Part shown: positions 7,785 through 13,655 of the stretch, piece after piece
Layout of the letters: every line of letters starts with the position of its first letter
How positions within the stretch are numbered: position 1 is the first letter of the stretch
DNA from: an uncultured Lachnospiraceae bacterium
GTDB lineage: Bacteria > Bacillota > Clostridia > Lachnospirales > Lachnospiraceae
Length of the DNA stretch: 13,655 nucleotides
Assembly (NCBI GenBank): GCA_910587715.1
Contig: CAJUMV010000063.1
Location: 1-13,655 of the forward strand
Direction: 5' to 3'
The notes under the pieces: model-generated
Seen by the model: only the letters and a program-made list of their open reading frames with translations
Told to the model about the DNA's origin: nothing
Database searches by the model: none
Made by a program: the position numbers and the translations under genes

Positions 7785-9131
7785 ATGAAAAGAGTTATAA
7801 CATACGGTACATATGACATGTTACATTACGGTCACATAAATCTGCTGCGCGGGGCAAAGGCGCTGGGGGATTATTTGATTGTTGGCGTAACATCGGAGGA
7901 CTTTGACCGAAAGCGGGGAAAAATAAACGTCAGGCAGTCTCTGATGGAGCGGATTGAAGCGATTAGGGAGTTAAATATAGCGGATGAAATTATCGTGGAA
8001 GAATATGAGGGGCAGAAGATAGACGACATCAAACGCTATGACGTCGATATTTTTACGGTGGGAAGTGATTGGGTTGGCAAGTTTGACTACTTAAATGAAT
8101 ACTGTAAGGTGATATATCTCGACCGTACGAAAGGCATTTCGAGCAGTGAAATTCGGAGTGAGCAGACAAAGATTTCTTTGGGGTTGGTGGGGGACGATGA
8201 ATATCTGCTCCGCGTGTATAACGAGAGCCGGTACATAAACAGTATCGGCAAAGTTGCGCTCTGCAGAGGAAACTGTGAAAATCTGCCGCAGAATTTTAGG
8301 GAAATAGATTATATTACCGACAACTATCAGGATCTTTTGAAGCAAGTGGATGCCGTTTATATCCATTCGTTTCCGGAAAACCACTACTGTATTGTGAAAG
8401 AAGCGCTGGAGGCGCGCAAACATGTGCTCTGTGAGGCGCCGCTGGTGGTCGATGGGAAACAATTTGACGAATTGGTTCATATGGCGGAAGAAAACGGATG
8501 TATCTTAATGAATTCCCTGCGAACAGCATATGCAACTGCCTACACGAGACTGCTGCTTTTGCTTAAAGGAGGTATGATTGGTCAGGTCAAATCGATAGAT
8601 GCAACCTGTACCTCGCTTAAAAATAAAGAGCTGCTTATGGAAAATAAGCTGGATGAACAGTGGAATTCCATCTGTGAATGGGGACCAACCGCAATGCTGC
8701 CTGTTTTTCAGATACTCGGGACAGACTATCTGAAAAAAACAATTTCCAGTAATTTATTGAAAGAGAACACAAGATTTGATTTGTTTACAAAGATTGATTT
8801 TATCTATGCGAATGCTGTCGCGTCAATAAAAGTCGGACAGGGCGTTAAATCGGAGGGAAACTTGATAATATCGGGTACGGAGGGCTATGTTTATGTTCCA
8901 GCACCGTGGTGGAAGACAGACTATTTTGAAGTCCGGTTTGAAAAAATGGAGCAGAACAGAAGGTATTTTTATCAGCTGGACGGAGAAGGCATTCGGTATC
9001 TGCTTTTGGCATTCTGCAAAGCGGTTGACAGTGGAAGGGATCCGGGGTATTTCACAGGGGAAGTCTCAAGGGCAATGGTTGATGTGATAACCGATTTTTA
9101 TAAACAGGTTGATATGTATGAAATACGATAA
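7785..9131 (+). CDS. TagD-like cytidylyltransferase fused to a degenerate Gfo/Idh/MocA-like domain
   Basis: The protein has 448 residues, with AGAGGT (7774-7779) upstream of ATG 7785. Residues 1-128 are a nucleotidyltransferase of the glycerol-3-phosphate cytidylyltransferase type: HYGH at 14-17, GSDWVGKFD around 93-101 and RTKGISSSEIR at 114-124. That family makes CDP-glycerol from CTP and glycerol-3-phosphate; related members use other phosphates. Residues about 129-448 have the order of a Gfo/Idh/MocA oxidoreductase: GLVGDD at 133-138, ITDNYQDLL, AVYIHSFPENHYCIVKEAL, HVLCEAPL at 213-220, then the typical C-terminal half. Two hallmarks are missing: the third glycine of the dinucleotide motif is Asp138, and the EKP motif is E217-A218-P219, losing the usual catalytic lysine. 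The second half may therefore bind a ligand without acting as a dehydrogenase. It lies just after the two LicDs and probably makes their donor. Cytidylyl substrate unproven. Confidence 0.85.
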   Translation: MKRVITYGTYDMLHYGHINLLRGAKALGDYLIVGVTSEDFDRKRGKINVRQSLMERIEAIRELNIADEIIVEEYEGQKIDDIKRYDVDIFTVGSDWVGKFDYLNEYCKVIYLDRTKGISSSEIRSEQTKISLGLVGDDEYLLRVYNESRYINSIGKVALCRGNCENLPQNFREIDYITDNYQDLLKQVDAVYIHSFPENHYCIVKEALEARKHVLCEAPLVVDGKQFDELVHMAEENGCILMNSLRTAYATAYTRLLLLLKGGMIGQVKSIDATCTSLKNKELLMENKLDEQWNSICEWGPTAMLPVFQILGTDYLKKTISSNLLKENTRFDLFTKIDFIYANAVASIKVGQGVKSEGNLIISGTEGYVYVPAPWWKTDYFEVRFEKMEQNRRYFYQLDGEGIRYLLLAFCKAVDSGRDPGYFTGEVSRAMVDVITDFYKQVDMYEIR

Positions 9132-9146
9132 GCAGGGAGAATCGGT

Positions 9147-10064
9147 ATGCCTAAGTTGACACATCAGATCAGGGAATGTATTGAAAGCAGGTATGGAGAA
9201 TATAAGAAATTTATTATTTTTCCATTTGGAGATGTCGGGGTACAGGTAAAGGATATCCTTAATCATGTGTATGGGTTGACGGAGGCGTATATTTTGGATA
9301 ATCATTTGTGCAGATATAATCCTCGGATTAAAGAGTTATCCTTTTTGGAGGGGCTTGACAGCAGGGAGTACTGTTTGCTGCTGTCAAGTACAAATACGGA
9401 TATTTATGAGGAATTGAAAAAAGAAGTACTGCGGTATTTTCCGGTTGAAAGTATTGCCGAGCTTTCCTCTATGCGGGCGGTGAAAGAAAAAGAAGAGGGG
9501 TATGTGACAAAAATCGGAAAATACAGTTACGGACCAATCTGCTGTAATCATCGGTATATTGAATCTATTGGCGCGTTTTGTTCTTTTGCTCCCGGAGTGG
9601 ATGTTGTATTTAACCATGAAATGAATCATCTCACAACGCATCCCATTATTTATATGGGCGCAAGTATGCCTGAGTTTCAAAATCCGCAGGATTATAAGGG
9701 AGAGGGGAAGACGCCGAGGTGGTATTTTGAGGGAGTATTCCCCAGACGTGAGAACCTTGCAATAACCAGACGAAGCAGAATCGGAAATGATGTGTGGCTG
9801 GGGCGAAATGTGATAGTCACTAATTATGCCAATATTGGCAATGGCGTCATTGCAGGAGCAGGAACTGTTATTACGCAGGATATTCCTGATTATGCGGTTG
9901 TGGTTGGTGCACCTGCCAGAATTGTAAGATACAGATATTCCTCTGAGGAAATAGAATCCCTTAATAAAATTGCATGGTGGGATTGGTCGGACGACGACAT
10001 CCGCGAAAGGTATGACGATTTATACCTGCCAGTGGGAGAATTTATACGAAAGTATTTAGGATAG
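9147..10064 (+). CDS. Left-handed beta-helix acyltransferase (CatB/Vat type) with N-terminal Rossmann-like domain
   Basis: The protein has 305 residues; AGGGAG (9134-9139) precedes ATG 9147. Residues about 20-105 match the Rossmann-like add-on seen in the LicD proteins, with KKFIIFPFGDVG, then YILDN and CLLLSS. Residues about 110-275 are hexapeptide-repeat acyltransferase: KIGKYSYG, SIGAFCSFAPGV, the loop FNHEMNHLTTHP with candidate catalytic His157 or nearby His161, RIGNDVWLGRNVIV, GNGVIAGAGTVIT and VVVGAPARIVRYR. The C-terminal IAWWDWSDDDI is characteristic of the xenobiotic/CatB-type branch. These enzymes move an acetyl or other acyl group from a CoA thioester to a hydroxyl or amine; in polysaccharide loci they modify sugars. 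The acceptor here is unknown. The overall layout is reminiscent of PglD-type acetyltransferases, where an N-terminal Rossmann-like domain binds the nucleotide-sugar. Confidence 0.87.
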   Translation: MPKLTHQIRECIESRYGEYKKFIIFPFGDVGVQVKDILNHVYGLTEAYILDNHLCRYNPRIKELSFLEGLDSREYCLLLSSTNTDIYEELKKEVLRYFPVESIAELSSMRAVKEKEEGYVTKIGKYSYGPICCNHRYIESIGAFCSFAPGVDVVFNHEMNHLTTHPIIYMGASMPEFQNPQDYKGEGKTPRWYFEGVFPRRENLAITRRSRIGNDVWLGRNVIVTNYANIGNGVIAGAGTVITQDIPDYAVVVGAPARIVRYRYSSEEIESLNKIAWWDWSDDDIRERYDDLYLPVGEFIRKYLG

Positions 10065-10075
10065 GAGAATCTACT

Positions 10076-10915
10076 ATGATTGAATTTGCATCGGTTGATG
10101 ATTTGACGGAAATAGCAGAATTACATGTAGCCAGTATCAGGGCGACATATCCGGGCATATTTCCGGACGACTATTTTAAGAAACTATCTCTTAAAACTTA
10201 TTTAAACGTCTGGGAAAAATTTCTTCACAGAGGGGACTTCAGAACGCTTGTGTTTCGAGAAAATCATAAGATTATCGGGTTTGCCGGGGTGTGTTTATAT
10301 AAAAGGATAGATAAATTACCTATATTGGATGTTTTACATGTAAGCAAGGCAGCGCAGGGAAAAGGCATCGGAAAAGCGCTGATAAAGGCGTCGGAGGAGA
10401 TGCTTCGCCTTGAAGGTATGAACGCCGTGCTGGTAGATTGTGTTGAGGGGAATAAAAATGCCCAAGGTTTTTATTTGAAGCAGGGGGCACGGTATATCGG
10501 TTCATTTCAAAATTGGGATGGCGGAGGGCTGCATTTTGATAACAGGTATATATTGGAGTTTGATGATAAAGAACAATTTGATATGGAGGGGAATCTGGGT
10601 CTTGGACTACAGGCGGAATATGAGCGGCTAAAGCCTTATTTGCAAAAAGATTACGTATTGTGGGGAGTGGGAAATTATTACAATGTTTTTTTCAGGCAGT
10701 TTAAAAATGTAAACCCGCCAAAGTATATTTTTGACAGCAAGGAAGAGATACAGGGAATGACCGCGAATGGTGTAAAAATTGTTAAGCCGCATAAAACGGA
10801 AATGCCAATTATCATAACGTCTTCAAAATATGAGGAAATAAAAGCAGACATAAAGCGGTTGGGCTGTGAGTCTTATGTGGGTTTTTATCCGTGGCATAAT
10901 TACGGAGCTTTATAG
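10076..10915 (+). CDS. GNAT N-acetyltransferase with C-terminal Rossmann-like domain
   Basis: The protein has 279 residues from ATG 10076, with AGGAG (10063-10067) overlapping the preceding stop codon. Residues 1-165 are a GNAT domain: a beta strand VLHVSKAAQGKGIGKAL carries the acetyl-CoA pyrophosphate loop AQGKGIG (93-99), followed by VLVDCVEGNKNAQGFYLKQGARYIGSF, the typical final strands. It should acetylate a primary amine or similar group. Residues about 193-279 are not part of the GNAT fold; LWGVGNYY, YIFDS, NGVKIVKP and PIIITSSKYEEI follow the same pattern as the N-terminal Rossmann-like units of the LicD and beta-helix proteins, here moved to the C-terminus. The glycine motif is weaker than in the paralogous units. 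The gene sits directly before a PLP aminotransferase, so the amine made by that enzyme is a natural candidate substrate (inference). Confidence 0.83.
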   Translation: MIEFASVDDLTEIAELHVASIRATYPGIFPDDYFKKLSLKTYLNVWEKFLHRGDFRTLVFRENHKIIGFAGVCLYKRIDKLPILDVLHVSKAAQGKGIGKALIKASEEMLRLEGMNAVLVDCVEGNKNAQGFYLKQGARYIGSFQNWDGGGLHFDNRYILEFDDKEQFDMEGNLGLGLQAEYERLKPYLQKDYVLWGVGNYYNVFFRQFKNVNPPKYIFDSKEEIQGMTANGVKIVKPHKTEMPIIITSSKYEEIKADIKRLGCESYVGFYPWHNYGAL

Positions 10916-10932
10916 TACATGGAGGTGTAGAT

Positions 10933-11997
10933 ATGTATTATACGAATGAACAGATTATAGATCTTGTCCGGGTTTTTGACCAGAACGAGAGAAAGGGATA
11001 TCTGAGGCTTGACTTAAACGAGAATCCCGGCGGACTGCCGCAGGAATTTATAGATGAAGTGCTGCGTGAAGTGACACCGGGGTTTGTTTCCCAATACCCG
11101 GAAACGCTTCATTTCACGCAGATATTGTCGGAGCATTTGCATACAGATATCGCGCATCTTTGTCTGGTGAACGGATCTGCGGAGGGAATCAGATATATCA
11201 TACAAGCCTTTACCTCTGCCGGGGGAAAGATTGTGGGAGTTGTCCCGTCCTATTTTATGTTTCAAGTGTATTCACAAATGTATGGAAGAAACTTCGTAAA
11301 GGTGCCGTATAATGATGACTTGTCGATGAGCGTGGATCGTATTATTTCGGAGCTAACAGACGATACGCAGATGGTTATTCTTCTCAACCCCAATAATCCG
11401 ATGGGCAATGTGTACTCGGACGAAGAGTTTGAAAGGATCATGTCGGTTTGCAGAGCGAGAGAGATTACCGTTTTAGTTGATGAAGCCTATCACTATTTTT
11501 ATCCGAAAACTTTTATTGAATATGCGTTGAAGGAGAGAAGGGTTTTCGTGACAAGAACTTTCTCTAAGCTTTTTTCGATGGCGGGATGCAGGCTGGGATA
11601 CGTTGTCGGTCATCCGGACGATATAAAGCTCGTCCAGAAATTTTGTACGCCGCATAACACAAATGCTTTTGCGATGCTTTTTGCCGAAAAGATACTGGAA
11701 TCCCCGGATATGCTGCGTTCCCTGATTGCAAAATTTAACGAGGGCAGACAATATCTGATTGCAATGCTTGATCAGAACGGATACAGGCATAAAGGGGAAG
11801 CCGGTAATTTTATCTTTATCGAATCAAAAACGAACGCAAAGAGCGTGGTAGAGAAGATGAAGAACGAGTATAAGATATTGATAAAATCTTACGACAATGT
11901 AGGAGAATTTGGGACTTGCCTCAGGGTTTCCATCGGGGAAAAGAAGTATATGGAAGCATTTATCCATGCATTGCTCGCATGTGAGTCTGTTAAGTAA
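10933..11997 (+). CDS. HisC-like class I/II PLP-dependent aminotransferase (or decarboxylase)
   Basis: The protein has 354 residues; GGAGGTG (10921-10927) precedes ATG 10933. It is a fold-type I PLP enzyme of the histidinol-phosphate aminotransferase group: LDLNENPGG near residues 26-34, NPNNP at 152-156, DEAYHYF with PLP-contacting Asp183, TFSKLFSMAGCRLGY with Schiff-base Lys212, and LRVSIG with substrate-carboxylate or phosphate-binding Arg331. All core residues are present, so it should be active. The length is typical of HisC and CobD. There is no other histidine or cobalamin gene nearby, so a role in those pathways is unlikely. HisC-like enzymes in capsule loci have been reported to act on small phosphorylated compounds, for example serinol phosphate or ethanolamine phosphate formation in Campylobacter jejuni (recalled, not checked). 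In this CDP/LicD setting a similar role is plausible. Confidence 0.87.
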   Translation: MYYTNEQIIDLVRVFDQNERKGYLRLDLNENPGGLPQEFIDEVLREVTPGFVSQYPETLHFTQILSEHLHTDIAHLCLVNGSAEGIRYIIQAFTSAGGKIVGVVPSYFMFQVYSQMYGRNFVKVPYNDDLSMSVDRIISELTDDTQMVILLNPNNPMGNVYSDEEFERIMSVCRAREITVLVDEAYHYFYPKTFIEYALKERRVFVTRTFSKLFSMAGCRLGYVVGHPDDIKLVQKFCTPHNTNAFAMLFAEKILESPDMLRSLIAKFNEGRQYLIAMLDQNGYRHKGEAGNFIFIESKTNAKSVVEKMKNEYKILIKSYDNVGEFGTCLRVSIGEKKYMEAFIHALLACESVK

Positions 11998-12019
11998 GTT
12001 GTTTGAAGGGAAAACTCGT

Positions 12020-13111
12020 ATGAATTTAGCAATCTACGGTGCGCAGGGCAATGCCCTCGCCGCTTACGAAGCGATAAAAACCTTATATCCGAAGCGCGAA
12101 ATCTCCTGTTTCCTCGTGACGCGTATGGAAGGCAACGCCCCGGTCCTTGGCGGCATCCCCGTGCGGGAACTGTCCGCCTATGCGCAGGGGATGGGCGCGG
12201 AGGAAAAACGGGAGACCGAAATCCTCATTGCCACCCCGGAACAGGTGCAGCCGGATATCGAGGAGACGCTGGAGAACTACGGGTTTCGTCATCACAGACG
12301 GCTTACCTTCGCGCGCCACGCGGAGCTGATGAAACTGTTCCATGCAAGGCTGGGGCGGTTCCTGCCGCTTGCCGCGCTGCCGGTGGGGTGCCATATGCCC
12401 TTTGTCAGGATGTACATGGCGAAGTCCCATGTGGACAAACCGCTCAGAAACAGCGTGCCCCTGCCGGACTATGTGTTCCCGATTCAGGCAGGGACAGATT
12501 GCAGCAGCGTGCGGGTGGCTGACCTCGCGGATAATACCGGGGTGCATATCTCGGACAGGAACGGGAACTACTGTGAGCTGACAGCGCTTTATTGGGTGTG
12601 GAAAAATAAAATGGAAGCAGGCGGCTGTGCGGATGGTGAGGAAGGACAATATTACGGGCTGTGCCAGTATCGGCGGGGATTTGACTTAAAGGAGGATGAT
12701 CTTTTACGGTTGGCGGATAATGACGTGGATGCGGTGTTGCCGTATCCGCTCCCATACGAACCAAATATCCATTCCCATCATGAGAGGTACATAAAGGAAG
12801 CGGACTGGAAGGCACTGCTGCGAGCCCTTGAGGAGTTGCAGCCGTCGTATGCGGAGGTTTTTCCCGGCATCCTTTCCCAGCGGTATCTGTACAACTACAA
12901 CGTAATCCTTGCGAAGAAGAGCGTGCTGCGGGACTACTGTGCGTGGCTCTTCCCGATTCTTATGAGGACGGAGGAATTGAGCGTCCCGAAGGGGAATGAA
13001 CGGAGGGACAGGTATCTGGGGTATATGGGGGAGACATTGGAGACGCTCTATTTTATGAAGAATGCGGAGTGGCTGAATGTGGTGCATGTGGAGTGCAGGC
13101 TGCGGGTGTAA
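12020..13111 (+). CDS. DUF4422-family glycosyltransferase with N-terminal Rossmann-like domain
   Basis: The protein has 363 residues from ATG 12020, preceded by GAAGGG (12005-12010). The frame stays open upstream to about 11909, but that part overlaps the aminotransferase gene and is not favoured. Residues 1-100 are again Rossmann-like (MNLAIYGAQGNALAA, then GGIPVREL and ILIATPEQ), with the second-strand acidic residue less clear. Residues about 120-360 are the DUF4422 domain: HISDRNGNYCELTALYWVWKN with Glu186, then QYYGLCQYRRGF with YRR at 217-219, and a late GYMGETLETLYF helix. DUF4422 proteins are presumed glycosyltransferases in capsule and teichoic loci; donor and acceptor are unknown. 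The first half of the gene is visibly more GC-rich, with many GCC, GGC and CTG codons, than the AT-rich genes before it, so it may have joined the operon separately. Confidence 0.84.
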   Translation: MNLAIYGAQGNALAAYEAIKTLYPKREISCFLVTRMEGNAPVLGGIPVRELSAYAQGMGAEEKRETEILIATPEQVQPDIEETLENYGFRHHRRLTFARHAELMKLFHARLGRFLPLAALPVGCHMPFVRMYMAKSHVDKPLRNSVPLPDYVFPIQAGTDCSSVRVADLADNTGVHISDRNGNYCELTALYWVWKNKMEAGGCADGEEGQYYGLCQYRRGFDLKEDDLLRLADNDVDAVLPYPLPYEPNIHSHHERYIKEADWKALLRALEELQPSYAEVFPGILSQRYLYNYNVILAKKSVLRDYCAWLFPILMRTEELSVPKGNERRDRYLGYMGETLETLYFMKNAEWLNVVHVECRLRV

Positions 13112-13126
13112 ACGCTTTGATTACGA

Positions 13127-13192
13127 TCCCAATATGAAATATGCTATTATGAGCGATAATGCTGGGCATATTTTATATTGGGAATTTTATGT
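13127..13192 (+). terminator. Long AT-rich hairpin, probable operon terminator
   Basis: An 18-base arm at 13127-13144 pairs with 13166-13183 with a single G-U exception. The 21-base loop can form a further ATTAT/ATAAT stem (13146-13150 with 13156-13160). It starts 15 bases after the last operon stop codon. The following ATTTTAT is only a weak T-tract, so termination efficiency is uncertain; a bidirectional terminator or a small palindromic element are alternatives. Confidence 0.5.
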
Positions 13193-13328
13193 GTAAAAAA
13201 TTGGTAACACACTTCTAAAACTTGTATATTTATATCCAATATTTTAAAACTGTTTCAAATATTTGCAAATACAAGGAGGGGGAGTTCTGCTATAAGGTTG
13301 CGGGGATCCTTATGGGTGAAGGGGATAA
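13193..13328. other. AT-rich intergenic stretch with an orphan Shine-Dalgarno-like run
   Basis: No gene is evident here. AAGGAGGGGGAG at 13273-13284 looks like a strong ribosome binding site, but no ORF of useful length starts after it: the nearby ATG at 13311 gives only 16 codons. This could be the leader of a deleted gene, perhaps the missing front of the fragment that follows. Confidence 0.3.
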
Positions 13329-13535
13329 TTCGGATGGGAAAGTATATTGGAACGGAAATTAAATCCTTTGGAGCGGATTCACGACCATAACCCGAAGTAC
13401 CTGTTGACTATGGATTTTACGCCCCTTACATCGCATAACGGGATTAAGCAGATAAATGTGTTAGATTGGTTACTGGGGCAGAATACAATTTGTAAGCAAA
13501 AATCTTGTCATATTATTGCTATTTGTGTTGTATAG
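13329..13535 (+). pseudogene. C-terminal fragment of a DUF4143-type AAA ATPase
   Basis: The reading frame opens after a TAA at 13326-13328 and ends with TAG at 13533-13535. From the TTG at 13347 it encodes ERKLNPLERIHDHNPKYLLTMDF and then NGIKQINVLDWLLG (written here in parts). The sequence IHDHNPKYLLTMD ... GIKQINVLDWLL is what I know as the conserved end of ATP-binding proteins with a C-terminal DUF4143 domain, which are about 400 residues long. Only about 40 to 50 residues of that family remain: there is no Walker motif or promoter, and the start has no proper ribosome binding site. The last 17 or so residues (after WLLGQ) do not look like the family and may be read-through into neighbouring DNA. 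It is a remnant, not a working gene. Confidence 0.7.
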
Positions 13536-13655
13536 ATGTATGATATAAACAGAATATGGCAGGGTCATGGCAGCATGCTTACACTGAATTCCATTTAAGA
13601 AATAAAGATAATTGAGAGTTATCTGTCGGATTCGTTAGTAAGCAGATACGAAGGA
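13536..13655 (+). other. Terminal stretch, possible leader of a gene beyond the window
   Basis: No ORF of note is present. A TATAAA at 13544-13549 with TTGTGT at 13523-13528 is a weak promoter possibility with a short 15-base spacer. The window ends in AAGGA, which could be a ribosome binding site for a downstream gene not included here. Confidence 0.2.

Noticed and set aside
10933..11997. True histidinol-phosphate aminotransferase of histidine biosynthesis
   Set aside because: No other his genes are nearby, and the gene sits tightly within a CDP/LicD operon. The HisC family includes several other activities.
11909..12019. N-terminal extension of the DUF4422 protein
   Set aside because: This would overlap the aminotransferase by about 90 bases. 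The 37 extra residues have no family resemblance, and the ATG at 12020 opens with MNLAIYGAQG.
12083..12649. Minus-strand ORF of 188 codons opposite the DUF4422 gene
   Set aside because: This is a shadow ORF arising from the GC-rich coding strand. Its histidine- and proline-rich composition does not look like a real protein.
1..13655. CRISPR array, tRNA, rRNA, insertion sequence or transposase
   Set aside because: I saw no regularly spaced repeats, no cloverleaf with a TTCGA-type arm and no transposase or integrase motifs on either strand.

Overview
The window looks like an accessory surface-polymer locus from a gut-type Gram-positive Clostridia, most likely Lachnospiraceae. This rests on moderate-to-low GC, strong GGAGG-type ribosome binding sites, very tight gene spacing, and family content (AAA/PD-(D/E)XK ATPase, LicD, CDP-glycerol-transferase-like, DUF4422) typical of those genomes. 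The taxonomic call is inference; there is no rRNA or tRNA here to confirm it.

Layout. Bases 1-540 carry no convincing gene. Part of the stretch (about 203-419) is a run of hairpins, three of them closed by GNRA-type tetraloops, so it may be a structured RNA or a folded repeat. Bases 582-2174 encode a stand-alone AAA ATPase with a C-terminal PD-(D/E)XK nuclease-like domain, closed by a good intrinsic terminator at 2213-2256. From 2342 to 13111 runs one apparent operon of eight genes on the + strand with gaps of only 1 to 22 bases: (1) a CDP-glycerol glycerophosphotransferase-like protein fused to a C-terminal beta-propeller; (2) and (3) two tandem LicD-family phosphotransferases; (4) a TagD-like cytidylyltransferase fused to a degenerate Gfo/Idh/MocA-like domain; (5) a left-handed beta-helix (CatB/Vat-type) acyltransferase; (6) a GNAT acetyltransferase with an extra C-terminal domain; (7) a HisC-like PLP aminotransferase; (8) a DUF4422 glycosyltransferase. 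A long hairpin at 13127-13183 probably ends the operon. The last 500 bases hold a C-terminal fragment of a DUF4143-type ATPase and otherwise AT-rich sequence.

How the genes may work together. The CTP-activating enzyme, two LicD transferases and a CDP-alditol-transferase-like protein point to a phosphodiester decoration or a teichoic-acid-like backbone. The PLP enzyme and two acyltransferases suggest that the transferred group or the sugar carries an amino or acylated group. A testable guess is a CDP-activated amino-alcohol phosphate such as serinol or ethanolamine phosphate. None of the eight proteins shows an obvious membrane segment, so export and polymerisation must be encoded elsewhere.

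The most unusual observation is architectural. Five of the eight proteins (both LicDs, both acyltransferases and the DUF4422 protein) carry what looks like the same roughly 85-100 residue Rossmann-like add-on, usually N-terminal but C-terminal in the GNAT protein. A sixth (the cytidylyltransferase) carries a different Rossmann-type domain that has lost oxidoreductase hallmark residues. This suggests a shared nucleotide-ligand or scaffolding module spread across otherwise unrelated enzymes.
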